Both the position numbers and the translations under genes were made by a program. From Actinomadura macra NBRC 14102 (GTDB lineage Bacteria; Actinomycetota; Actinomycetes; Streptosporangiales; Streptosporangiaceae), in contig NZ_BCQT01000018.1 in assembly GCF_001552215.1 (NCBI RefSeq), forward strand, positions 310,001-374,000: DNA of 64,000 nucleotides, given 5' to 3'. The notes below the pieces were generated by a model that did no database searches, had not been told where the DNA came from, and saw only the letters and a program-made list of their open reading frames with translations. Numbering within the stretch: position 1 is the first letter of the stretch; each line of letters begins with the position of its first letter. Below, one piece after another: positions 50,859 to 58,284 of the stretch.

Positions 50859-51692
50859 TCAGCGCCGGCTCAGAACTGTGCGCAGCGGGACGACGAACCG
50901 GTTCGGTTCCTCGGCGAAACCGGTGTGGTCGCCGGGGAACATCGTGGGCTCGATGCCCAGCGCCGCGGCGAGCGCCCTGGAGGTGCGGTCGCACTCCTGC
51001 CCGGTCGAGTCCTCGCCGATACCGATCACGAGGCGGATCGTGGTCGAGCGAAGAGCGTCCAGGTCGGGGCGCCAATGGGTGGTCGCGCGAAGTTCGTGGG
51101 CGAACCAGCGGCGTTCGTCGGCGACCTGCTGCGGATCGCGTTCGCCGCCGAACATGTGCTCCAGCGCGCCTTCGGGCACCTCGATGTCGGCATGCGCCAT
51201 GAACTTGGTCCAGGCGCCGACGACGTCGCCGGACAGGTAGGTGGCGATGACGTCGTCGGTCTGCGCGTAGATCTGGTCGCGGTCGTCGAGCAGGTCGACC
51301 ACCGGCGGCTCGTGAGCGATGACGGTGTGGACCAGGTCGGGACGGGTCTGGGCAAGAGCCAGCGCTGTCACGGCGCCGCCGCTGGACCCCAGGACCGCGG
51401 CCGGTCCCGCGTCCAGATGGGTCAGCAGCCGGGAGAGATCGTCGGCGCGTAGCTGGGGCGTCGAGTCCTGGCCGGGGTCGTCGAGGGTGCTGCGTTTGAT
51501 TCCGCGGGGGTCGGTGGTGAGCACCGTATGGTCGTCGGCGAGCAGGTCGGCCAACGGTGCGAAGGAGTCGGCGTCCATGGGCGCGCCGACGAGCGCCACC
51601 AGCGGTCCCTGGCCGCGCAGCTCATAGTGCAGGCGTGCGCCGGGGACCCGGAGGGTCTGGACTGCCGCGGGGGTGGTTGAGGCGGAGGACAT
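50859..51692 (-). CDS. Alpha/beta-hydrolase
   Basis: A 277-residue hydrolase. The nucleophile elbow is VLGSSGGAVTAL with Ser, the oxyanion region is VALVGAPMDADSF, and the catalytic His is in MFPGDHTGFAEEPNRF. The sequence resembles TAP/epoxide-hydrolase-like enzymes often found beside TetR or MarR regulators. ATG 51692 is chosen because AGGAGAAA lies just upstream; the longer frame would read through the repeat-rich promoter at 51725-51780. The substrate is unknown. Confidence 0.88.
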   Translation of the reverse strand: MSSASTTPAAVQTLRVPGARLHYELRGQGPLVALVGAPMDADSFAPLADLLADDHTVLTTDPRGIKRSTLDDPGQDSTPQLRADDLSRLLTHLDAGPAAVLGSSGGAVTALALAQTRPDLVHTVIAHEPPVVDLLDDRDQIYAQTDDVIATYLSGDVVGAWTKFMAHADIEVPEGALEHMFGGERDPQQVADERRWFAHELRATTHWRPDLDALRSTTIRLVIGIGEDSTGQECDRTSRALAAALGIEPTMFPGDHTGFAEEPNRFVVPLRTVLSRR

Positions 51693-51724
51693 CGGTTTCT
51701 CCTCGAAGAGTGCTGTATCTCCTG

Positions 51725-51767
51725 TGAACTGAACTGAACTGTACAGGACAGTTGCTTCTGTACTCAA
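51725..51767 (-). promoter_or_regulatory. Promoter/operator region of hydrolase gene
   Basis: AACTGT-ACAGG-ACAGTT (51737-51753) is a perfect 6-bp inverted repeat, preceded by three tandem GAACT units. On the minus strand TTGAGT (51762-51767) and TGTACA (51740-51745) form a possible -35/-10 pair with a 16-base spacer, so the palindrome overlaps the promoter. The layout suggests TetR- or MarR-type repression; no such regulator gene is adjacent. Confidence 0.55.
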
Positions 51768-51942
51768 GAGTTCAGTTGTAGGTAGTGCATCACAGAGAAG
51801 GAGCCGGGCCGGCCGGTTGATCGACCAAACGGGCGAGCGGTTGCGTGCCCGTCGCCCCCGCCGACCTGGGGATTTCACGTCTGCGTCAGGCCAGGGACCT
51901 AGTTGGTGTCGAGTCGGCTAGGTCCTGCTGGAGGAAGAAGCC

Positions 51943-52209
51943 ATGGAGCCTGCGATGCCCTACACCCCGGAGCCGTCGGATCCTGACGACCAGGGCTCGC
52001 CCACGCCGGAGCCGCGGGAGGAGCATCACCCCGGTGGTGGCCCGCCACGCGGCACTCCGCAGGGCGGCCGCGGCTTCGAACCCCAGCATGTGTTCATCAG
52101 CGTCATGCTGGCCGTCGTGGGTGCCTACACCACGACGAAGTCGATCACGGTGGTGGTGATCGCCGCGGTGATCGCCCTTCTGGTGACGGCGGTGATGAAA
52201 CGGCGGTGA
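51943..52209 (+). CDS. Small membrane protein
   Basis: An 88-residue protein with a Pro/Glu/Asp-rich N-terminal half (PYTPEPSDPDDQGSPTPEP) and a C-terminal membrane region (HVFISVMLAVVGAYTTT...VVVIAAVIALLVTAVMKRR) of one or two segments ending in positive charges. The N-terminal half is probably disordered. GGAGGAAG precedes ATG 51943. It is monocistronic, and its function is unknown. Confidence 0.7.
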   Translation: MEPAMPYTPEPSDPDDQGSPTPEPREEHHPGGGPPRGTPQGGRGFEPQHVFISVMLAVVGAYTTTKSITVVVIAAVIALLVTAVMKRR

Positions 52210-52416
52210 GGCAGGCGTAGCGCCGTGACGAGCCCGGTGCCGACCCCGACAGGTTCGGCGCCGGGCATCCTTGCGCCGGCCCGGGTACCCGACCCGCCAG
52301 ACCTCCGACTCAAAGAATCTTCAGATCGGTTTTCACGTCCGGGCCCTCCCAACCCCCTAGTCCATGAGACCAGGGAAGGAGGGCTCCCATGAGCCCGACG
52401 GACGGGAGGGACGTAC

Positions 52417-53040
52417 GTGCACAACGGCGAGGCCACTTCCCCGGCCACGTCCTCCGGTGTGAAGGCACGTCCGACCACACTTCCGGACTGGTTCGAGCAG
52501 TTCGGTCACGGGGAGCTACGAAGGTTGATCAAGGCAGCGATGGCAGCCGGCGCTTCCAGCCATGACGCGCAGGACGCTGTTTCCCAGGTCCTTGCCGACA
52601 TGGTCGCCCGCGCCCGGCGAGGAGAAAGGATAGATCACCCCACAGCCTATGCGCGTCGCGCCGTGATCAACGCGGTCAAGTATCAGGCGCAGCGCGAGAG
52701 AAACCTGATTCAGAGATTGGTCAGCAACGGTTACTGCCTCCGCGAGGGCGCCGATGACGACACCCTGTCGCGCCTGGAGAACGCGCAGACGATCGAAGAA
52801 GCCCTGCGCCGGCTACCACCGGCTCAGCGTGAGGTTCTCGGATGGGTGATAAAGGGCCTGTCCCCGGTAGAGATCGCAGAGCGAACGAACAAGACACCTG
52901 ATACGGTCCGGCAGAATTTAAGGCACGCGCGCAGAACGCTCCGCTCCCAATTGCAGAAAGTTCCTTCCAACCCGCCAAGCCCCTTGCCTGACCAGCCCAG
53001 CACCTCGGCTACAGACGACAGGGGGGAGGAGTCCCGGTGA
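52417..53040 (+). CDS. ECF-type sigma factor (sigma-70 family)
   Basis: A 207-residue sigma factor. Region 2 is visible at residues 45-100 (SSHDAQDAVSQVLADMV...HPTAYARRAVINAV) and region 4 at 120-180 (ALRRLPPAQREVLGWVIKGLSPVEIAERTNKTPDTVRQNLRHARRTL). The N-terminus adds a WFEQFGHGELRRLI helix and the C-terminus a Pro/Ser-rich tail. GTG 52417 has GGGAGGG upstream. No anti-sigma factor is adjacent; instead the gene overlaps a cyclase-like protein gene, with a Ser/Thr kinase further on. Some ECF groups are activated by phosphorylation from a neighbouring kinase. Confidence 0.87.
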   Translation: MHNGEATSPATSSGVKARPTTLPDWFEQFGHGELRRLIKAAMAAGASSHDAQDAVSQVLADMVARARRGERIDHPTAYARRAVINAVKYQAQRERNLIQRLVSNGYCLREGADDDTLSRLENAQTIEEALRRLPPAQREVLGWVIKGLSPVEIAERTNKTPDTVRQNLRHARRTLRSQLQKVPSNPPSPLPDQPSTSATDDRGEESR

Positions 53041-55022
53041 ATGATGACGTGAACGAGTACTGGAACGACGAGGTCGGCACTTCCCATCAACTGCACGACC
53101 CCGTCTCGGCAGATGACCCCGCGGCCGAGCTGGCACGGGAACTGGCCGGCTACATGGATGAGATCGATCGGGTCGTCGACGAGCAGATAAGCGACACGGA
53201 TCTCGACGCGATGCTGGCGCAGATCATCCAGGCGGCCACCCCGTTCCCCGAGACATCGCCCCCGGAATCGTCCTCGACCGCGAAGACAAAGTCCACCGTT
53301 CCAAGAGACGACGCGTACACCGACTGCGCCGAAGGGGTTTATGTCGCCCTGTCCCAGCCGGCGGCCCCTTCGCCCGTCGACCTGACGAAGCGCGTGGGCG
53401 TCGGCCCACTCCAGGCTCACGAAATCGACTCGGCCGTCACCGAGGCGGTGGAGGAGTACGTGAGCCTTGCGCTGGCCGGAGCATCTGACAGGGTCGGCAC
53501 GGTCCTCCAGGAGACCGAAAGGCTGTACAGGGACGCGCTCGGCAAGGCCGAGGAAATGCGGTCCGACTTCCAGCGACAGCTGACAGAAGCCGGCCGGGCC
53601 TGCGCGGCGGCTGAAGAGAGGGCTCGTCAGGCGGAGCAGGCCACGGATCGTCTCGGAGCGCTCATCACCTCCTTGAGCGAACAGGTCCGAACGTTGACGC
53701 ATCAGGTTCAGGTGATGCGTGTCCAAGCGGAGTCCAGTGCCGCGGCCCGCCCATCACCCGAGGAACCCAGGGAATCGGTCTGGGGCGAATGGAATGCTCC
53801 ATCGACGAGATCTCCCTATGTGCGACCGGTCGGCAATTCCCCGAAGAACCCGTCCGATGCCGCGCAGAGGTCGATAGGGATGATCTTCGACGGGACGTAC
53901 ACCTACGGCGAGGGAGCCCTGACGGGTCCGTCGCTTCCAGGTGCCGTCGGCCGGCACCGACGCGGCATCAACCGTTCGAGAGGCAGGCGCTCCTCCTCCT
54001 CGGCGGTGCAGGGGGAGCCGGTATTCGGGGAGCCCAGCGAAACCGACGTGTTCCTGGGAGAACGCCGGCATCGCAGGGCGAAGGGTGCCAGAACCAGGCT
54101 GCTCACCACCGGGCCGGTCGCAGGCGAGGTGGACTTCAACCGTTTCCCCCCGGGAAACTGCAGCATCCTCACCGCCGACATCGCCGATTTCTCCCGAAGG
54201 GGTACATCCGAGCAAGAAGGAGCACGTCGGGCGCTGTACCTGTGCCTGCGCAAGGCACTGGAAATGGCTCTGATCTCCTGGGATGCGTGCTACCACGAGG
54301 ACCGAGGCGACGGCCTGCTGTTGGCTATCCCGCCTTCGATCCCGGGACGTCGTATCCTTGACCAGGTATTCCCGGGCCTCGGCAGCGAAGTACGCCGATA
54401 CAACCTGACGGTTCGCGAACATTCCCGCATCCGGGTGCGCCTGGGTGGCCATCTCGGCCCCGAGTGGGACGCGATGAGCGACATACCAGACGAGGCGATC
54501 GCGCTGGTGAGCGTCCTCATGAAATCGGCCGAACCCAGCCAGGGCGCCGCCACCGGCTCGTCTCCCGTCAGCTTCATGGCCTCCGATCTCTTCTTCCATC
54601 ACATCGTGCCCTGGGAACTCCAGGCGGAGTTCAAGCACATAGAACTCGGAACCGGTGACAATGGTCCACTCATCGGATGGAGGTATGCTCCGACATCGCA
54701 AGGCGAGAACGCCGTATCCCCCAGAGAAGTAGGTCCTGCCCGGCATTCACCGACCTCTCTCACGGCCGCCCAGATCCGGATACTCGACGCCATCGCCTCA
54801 GGTGTGCCCGTCCCCCAGGCCGCGGCACAGTTGGAACTCACCCCCGGCGGTCTTCGCCGGGAGGTGCGTTCGATCTGCGATCATCTCCAGGTGAGAACAC
54901 CGATAGAGGCTGTCGTGTGGGCGGTACGCCGCAACCTCTTGGGAACGAACGCCGGCCTGGGGACCAGCGAATTGGAGAGGGATTTGCTCGATCAAACGCA
55001 AACCCGCTGCGACATCGCTTGA
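53037..55022 (+). CDS. Multidomain signalling protein: coiled coil + cyclase-like domain + LuxR-type HTH
   Basis: A 661-residue protein. Residues 1-130 are acidic; about 130-235 form a long coiled coil; 240-360 are basic and low-complexity; about 370-545 resemble a class III nucleotidyl cyclase domain (CSILTADIADFSRR, then HEDRGDGLLLAIP, and IRVRLGGHLGP). The later Asn/Arg catalytic pair seems absent (ALVSVLMKSAE), so it may bind rather than make a nucleotide. Residues about 585-645 are a LuxR-like HTH (SLTAAQIRILDAIASGVPVPQAAAQLELT). GTG 53037 overlaps the sigma factor stop, with GGGGGGAGGA six bases upstream. The domain set suggests a signal receiver that binds DNA with the coupled sigma factor. 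Confidence 0.78.
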   Translation: MNDDVNEYWNDEVGTSHQLHDPVSADDPAAELARELAGYMDEIDRVVDEQISDTDLDAMLAQIIQAATPFPETSPPESSSTAKTKSTVPRDDAYTDCAEGVYVALSQPAAPSPVDLTKRVGVGPLQAHEIDSAVTEAVEEYVSLALAGASDRVGTVLQETERLYRDALGKAEEMRSDFQRQLTEAGRACAAAEERARQAEQATDRLGALITSLSEQVRTLTHQVQVMRVQAESSAAARPSPEEPRESVWGEWNAPSTRSPYVRPVGNSPKNPSDAAQRSIGMIFDGTYTYGEGALTGPSLPGAVGRHRRGINRSRGRRSSSSAVQGEPVFGEPSETDVFLGERRHRRAKGARTRLLTTGPVAGEVDFNRFPPGNCSILTADIADFSRRGTSEQEGARRALYLCLRKALEMALISWDACYHEDRGDGLLLAIPPSIPGRRILDQVFPGLGSEVRRYNLTVREHSRIRVRLGGHLGPEWDAMSDIPDEAIALVSVLMKSAEPSQGAATGSSPVSFMASDLFFHHIVPWELQAEFKHIELGTGDNGPLIGWRYAPTSQGENAVSPREVGPARHSPTSLTAAQIRILDAIASGVPVPQAAAQLELTPGGLRREVRSICDHLQVRTPIEAVVWAVRRNLLGTNAGLGTSELERDLLDQTQTRCDIA

Positions 55023-55150
55023 CACCTTGTCCGGCTTCGTTCGTGCGGTTCCACCAGGTGAGTGCGGTCACCGAGTCGTGGGCTTCCTTGGTGTCACCGA
55101 GCGGAATGAGGCGACGCCGCTGCCGCGTAGCCTCGTGAGGGAGACTGACG

Positions 55151-56833
55151 GTGGGCGATTGGCGGATCGCTGGCTTCACGGAAGTCCGCGAACTGGGCTC
55201 GGGATCTCAGGGACGGGTCGTCCTGGCCCGCCGCGAGGACACCGGCACACCGGTGGCGATCAAATACCTGACTCGCCAGGCGGAAGACGAAAGGGCTCGC
55301 CTGCGTGATGAGGCGGTCATGCTGGGCCGGATCCGTGACCCCCATGTCGCCCGGCTCTACAGCCTGGTGGAAGGCGAGCACGGCACGGCGATCGTCATGG
55401 AGGCGGTCGAGGGCGTCTCGCTGAAGCGGATCCTGGCCGAGCACGGCGCGCTGGCCCCCGAGGCCGCGCTGACCGTGCTCAAAGGATCGTTGCTCGGGCT
55501 TGCCGCGGCGCATGCCGTCGGCGTGATCCATCGCGACTACAAACCCGCCAACATCGTCGTCCGGGCGGACGGGCTCAGCAAGCTGATCGACTTCGGGGTG
55601 GCGACGCCGGTGGGGCGGCGGTCCCGATCCGGCACGCCGTTCTACATGGCACCCGAACAGTGGCGGGGGGAGCCGGCCACCCCGGCCACCGACGTCTACG
55701 CCGCCGCCTGCGTGTTCTTCGAGTGCATCACCGGTCGCCGTCCCTACCCGGTGTCCGCCTCATCAGCGCTGATGGGGCAGCACCTCACCGCGCCCGTCCC
55801 GCTGGAGGGAGTGCCCGAGCCACTCCACCCCCTTCTCACGCGCGGAATGGCCAAGAACGCCGCCCACCGTCCGGCAGGTGCCCGAGACCTGGTCGCCGAG
55901 CTGGAGGAGGTCGCCGCCGCGGCCTACGGTGCGGATTGGGAGCGGCGCGGCGTCCACGCGCTGGCCGGCGGGGCCGTCGCGCTCGCCGCGGTCTTCCCGC
56001 TGGTCGCCTCCGGGCTCTCCGCCGGGACGGCCGCGGTGGGTGTGACGAGCGTTCTGGGGGCCAAAGCCACCGCGGTCGCTGTAGGCGCAGCCGTGGCCAT
56101 CACCGCGGGTGGCGCCTACGTGGCCGCCAATCGCGATGAGGCACCCGGGAGCACCGGTGACGCGGTGACCTTCAAACTGACCTCCGCGACCTACAAGACC
56201 CGCCTGACGGAGGCGACGACGCAGTACGTCACCGTGGACGGGATTCGCGACTCCGCCAAGGAGACCAGGATCAACACGATCCTGAGGAACTCGGCCGACG
56301 GCCTGGTCCGCCGATGGTCGGACGAGAGCTCGAAGTACGGCCTGCATCCCAGCGGCCAGCGCTGGCTGGCCGCCGCGACCGCGACCCTCGGCGCGCGAGG
56401 GCCCAGCCTCCTGTCCGTTTACGACGAACTGACCAGCCCCCAGACGACCAGCGGCTACATCAGTGGCCTGGTCGTCGCCGTGGACCTGACCGAGGGACGG
56501 CGGCTCGGGCCCCGGGACCTCCTGCTGCCCTCCGCCTTCACCACGGCCGGGCTCCGCGCTCTGGCCAGGGAGATCACTCGGGGCGATCCCGACGGGAAGA
56601 TCCCCGACGGCTCCATCTGCTTCGGGGCCCGGCCTCTCGCGGCCACGGACCTGACCCGCGAGTGGCTGGGCCTGCTGCCGACGGCCCGCGGCATGACCTT
56701 CGTCATCACCGAGATCTCCGGATTGGACTGCGACGGAACCGAGCGGGGAAGGCAGTTCACGGTGCCCTACGCACGCCTGCGATCGTTTGTGCGGCCCGAC
56801 GTCATCGAACGCGCCACGACCACTCGTCCCTGA
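55151..56833 (+). CDS. Membrane Ser/Thr protein kinase with RsiV-like extracellular domain
   Basis: A 560-residue receptor kinase. Residues about 8-260 are a Hanks-type kinase: LGSGSQGRVV glycine loop, AIKYL with the ATP Lys, VIHRDYKPANI catalytic loop, IDFGVA, GTPFYMAPEQW and DVYAAACVFFE. Hydrophobic, Gly/Ala-rich segments at 270-325 cross the membrane. The outer part (330-560) has LTSPQTTSGYISGLVVAVDLTEGRRLGPRDLL and ends VPYARLRSFVRPDV, the pattern of DUF3298/RsiV-like domains that bind lysozyme or wall fragments in RsiV. GTG 55151 follows GAGGGAGA. With the ECF sigma factor upstream it may sense an envelope signal and phosphorylate the sigma factor or its partner. Confidence 0.88.
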   Translation: MGDWRIAGFTEVRELGSGSQGRVVLARREDTGTPVAIKYLTRQAEDERARLRDEAVMLGRIRDPHVARLYSLVEGEHGTAIVMEAVEGVSLKRILAEHGALAPEAALTVLKGSLLGLAAAHAVGVIHRDYKPANIVVRADGLSKLIDFGVATPVGRRSRSGTPFYMAPEQWRGEPATPATDVYAAACVFFECITGRRPYPVSASSALMGQHLTAPVPLEGVPEPLHPLLTRGMAKNAAHRPAGARDLVAELEEVAAAAYGADWERRGVHALAGGAVALAAVFPLVASGLSAGTAAVGVTSVLGAKATAVAVGAAVAITAGGAYVAANRDEAPGSTGDAVTFKLTSATYKTRLTEATTQYVTVDGIRDSAKETRINTILRNSADGLVRRWSDESSKYGLHPSGQRWLAAATATLGARGPSLLSVYDELTSPQTTSGYISGLVVAVDLTEGRRLGPRDLLLPSAFTTAGLRALAREITRGDPDGKIPDGSICFGARPLAATDLTREWLGLLPTARGMTFVITEISGLDCDGTERGRQFTVPYARLRSFVRPDVIERATTTRP

Positions 56834-57009
56834 CGTGGGCCGAGCGTGTTCAGCACAGGTCGGAGGGCACGACGTCCGGCGTATTCGGCGGGATCTGTTC
56901 CGTTGGTGCCGCATCGGCAGACGGCTGACAGCGCGCTGGGAGTGGTTTGTGAGCGGCGGGGTGGAGGGTGAGGACGTTCCCGTCGTCAATCACTAGGGGG
57001 TATGGGTTG

Positions 57010-58284
57010 ATGCCCAGACGTGTTCTCTCGTCGGATCGTGCGGTGCGGCCACGGTGGACACGCACGGTCGTGGCCTCGGCGCTGGCGGTGGCCGCGGCGT
57101 TCCCGGTCGCCGCGGCGGCCGCACCGTCCGCGTCTCAGAGCGGTGCCGGCGAGCAGCGCGCTCAGCTGCGGCAGCTGGCGCGGACGCTGGTGGACGCCGG
57201 TGCACCCGGCGTGCTCGTGCGAGTGGACGACGGCCGCGGCCGGCCGGTCGAGATCGCCGAACAGGCCGCCTGGAGCCGACGTGATCACCTGCTCGGGGTG
57301 GGGGACGAGTTCCGGGTGGCGTCCAACACCAAGACCATGATGGCCACGCTCGTCCTGCAACTGGTCGCCGAGGGCAAGCTCGACCTGACCGACCCGGTGG
57401 AGAAATGGCTGCCGGGGAAGGTGCCCAACGGCGAGGCGATCACGCTGCGCATGCTGCTGAACCACACCAGCGGACTGTTCGACTACACCGAGGACCCCGT
57501 GCTTCGGCCGTCGCTCCTCGGCAGGAGTCAGCGACGGTGGACCTCGGCCGACCTGCTCGCCGTGGGGGTGAAGCACGATCCGCTGTTCGCGCCGGGCGCG
57601 AAATGGTCGTACAGCAACACCAACTACGCCGCGATCGGCGCCGTCGTGGAGCAGGTCACCGGGACGAGTCTGGACGTGGTGCTCCGGGATCGGATCGCCC
57701 GGCCGCTCGACCTCAGGCATACCTACTTCGCCACCGACTCCACCTGGCGCGGCCCTCACGCCCACGGCTACGAACCCGATGCCGCGCACCTGCCACCGGG
57801 CGTGCCGCCCGAGTTCCGGGATATCGCCGGTGTGCACCGCCATGGTCATGTGGACGTCTCCGACAACGACCCCGGATGGGGCGGGGCGGCCGGGGCGGTG
57901 GTATCCACCACGCGGGACTGGTCCCGGTTCTACACCGCGTTGATGTCCGGCAAGCTGCTGCCGCCCGCGCAACTCGCCCAGATGCGCACGACCGTGCCGG
58001 TGGATCCGCACCAGCCGGACGGGCCCGGCTACGGCCTGGGCATCCAGACCGGTCCCAGCGCGTGCGGCACTTTCTGGGGTCACGACGGCGGTATGCCCGG
58101 TTACCTCAGCGTCAACATCACCGACCGCACCGGCGGCCGCACGGCGACCATGCTCGTCTCGACGGAGTCCTGGGCCGAGTTCGGTGCCGACCCGAAGATG
58201 ACCGAGGCTGCCCAGTCACTCCAGAAGGCTCTGATCTGCTCGATGTTCGGCAAACCCGTGCCGGCCGCGGCTCACGCGGGCTGA
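57010..58284 (+). CDS. Secreted class C beta-lactamase-fold serine hydrolase
   Basis: A 424-residue exported enzyme with a Sec-type signal (RTVVASALAVAAAFPVAAAAAPSA). Catalytic motifs are S-x-x-K in ASNTKTMMA, Y-x-N in KWSYSNTNYAA, and H-x-G in FWGHDGGMPG, the set used by D-alanyl-D-alanine carboxypeptidases, D-aminopeptidases and esterases of this fold. ATG 57010 has AGGGGG nine bases upstream; the longer frame adds a non-signal peptide. Its 3' end overlaps the convergent SARP gene by 13 bases. A role in cell-wall peptide trimming or in peptide resistance is possible. Confidence 0.9.
   Translation: MPRRVLSSDRAVRPRWTRTVVASALAVAAAFPVAAAAAPSASQSGAGEQRAQLRQLARTLVDAGAPGVLVRVDDGRGRPVEIAEQAAWSRRDHLLGVGDEFRVASNTKTMMATLVLQLVAEGKLDLTDPVEKWLPGKVPNGEAITLRMLLNHTSGLFDYTEDPVLRPSLLGRSQRRWTSADLLAVGVKHDPLFAPGAKWSYSNTNYAAIGAVVEQVTGTSLDVVLRDRIARPLDLRHTYFATDSTWRGPHAHGYEPDAAHLPPGVPPEFRDIAGVHRHGHVDVSDNDPGWGGAAGAVVSTTRDWSRFYTALMSGKLLPPAQLAQMRTTVPVDPHQPDGPGYGLGIQTGPSACGTFWGHDGGMPGYLSVNITDRTGGRTATMLVSTESWAEFGADPKMTEAAQSLQKALICSMFGKPVPAAAHAG

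Noticed and set aside
50859..51692. The alpha/beta-hydrolase as the NRPS release thioesterase
   Set aside because: It has its own promoter and operator, is 10 kb from the NRPS end across unrelated genes, and resembles stand-alone ester or epoxide hydrolases more than type II thioesterases.
57010..58284. The class C beta-lactamase-fold protein as the missing peptide thioesterase or cyclase
   Set aside because: Proteins of this fold can cyclise nonribosomal peptides (SurE-type), but this one lies 16 kb away among regulatory genes and has a Sec signal peptide, so it acts outside the cell. I keep it as an unlikely alternative.
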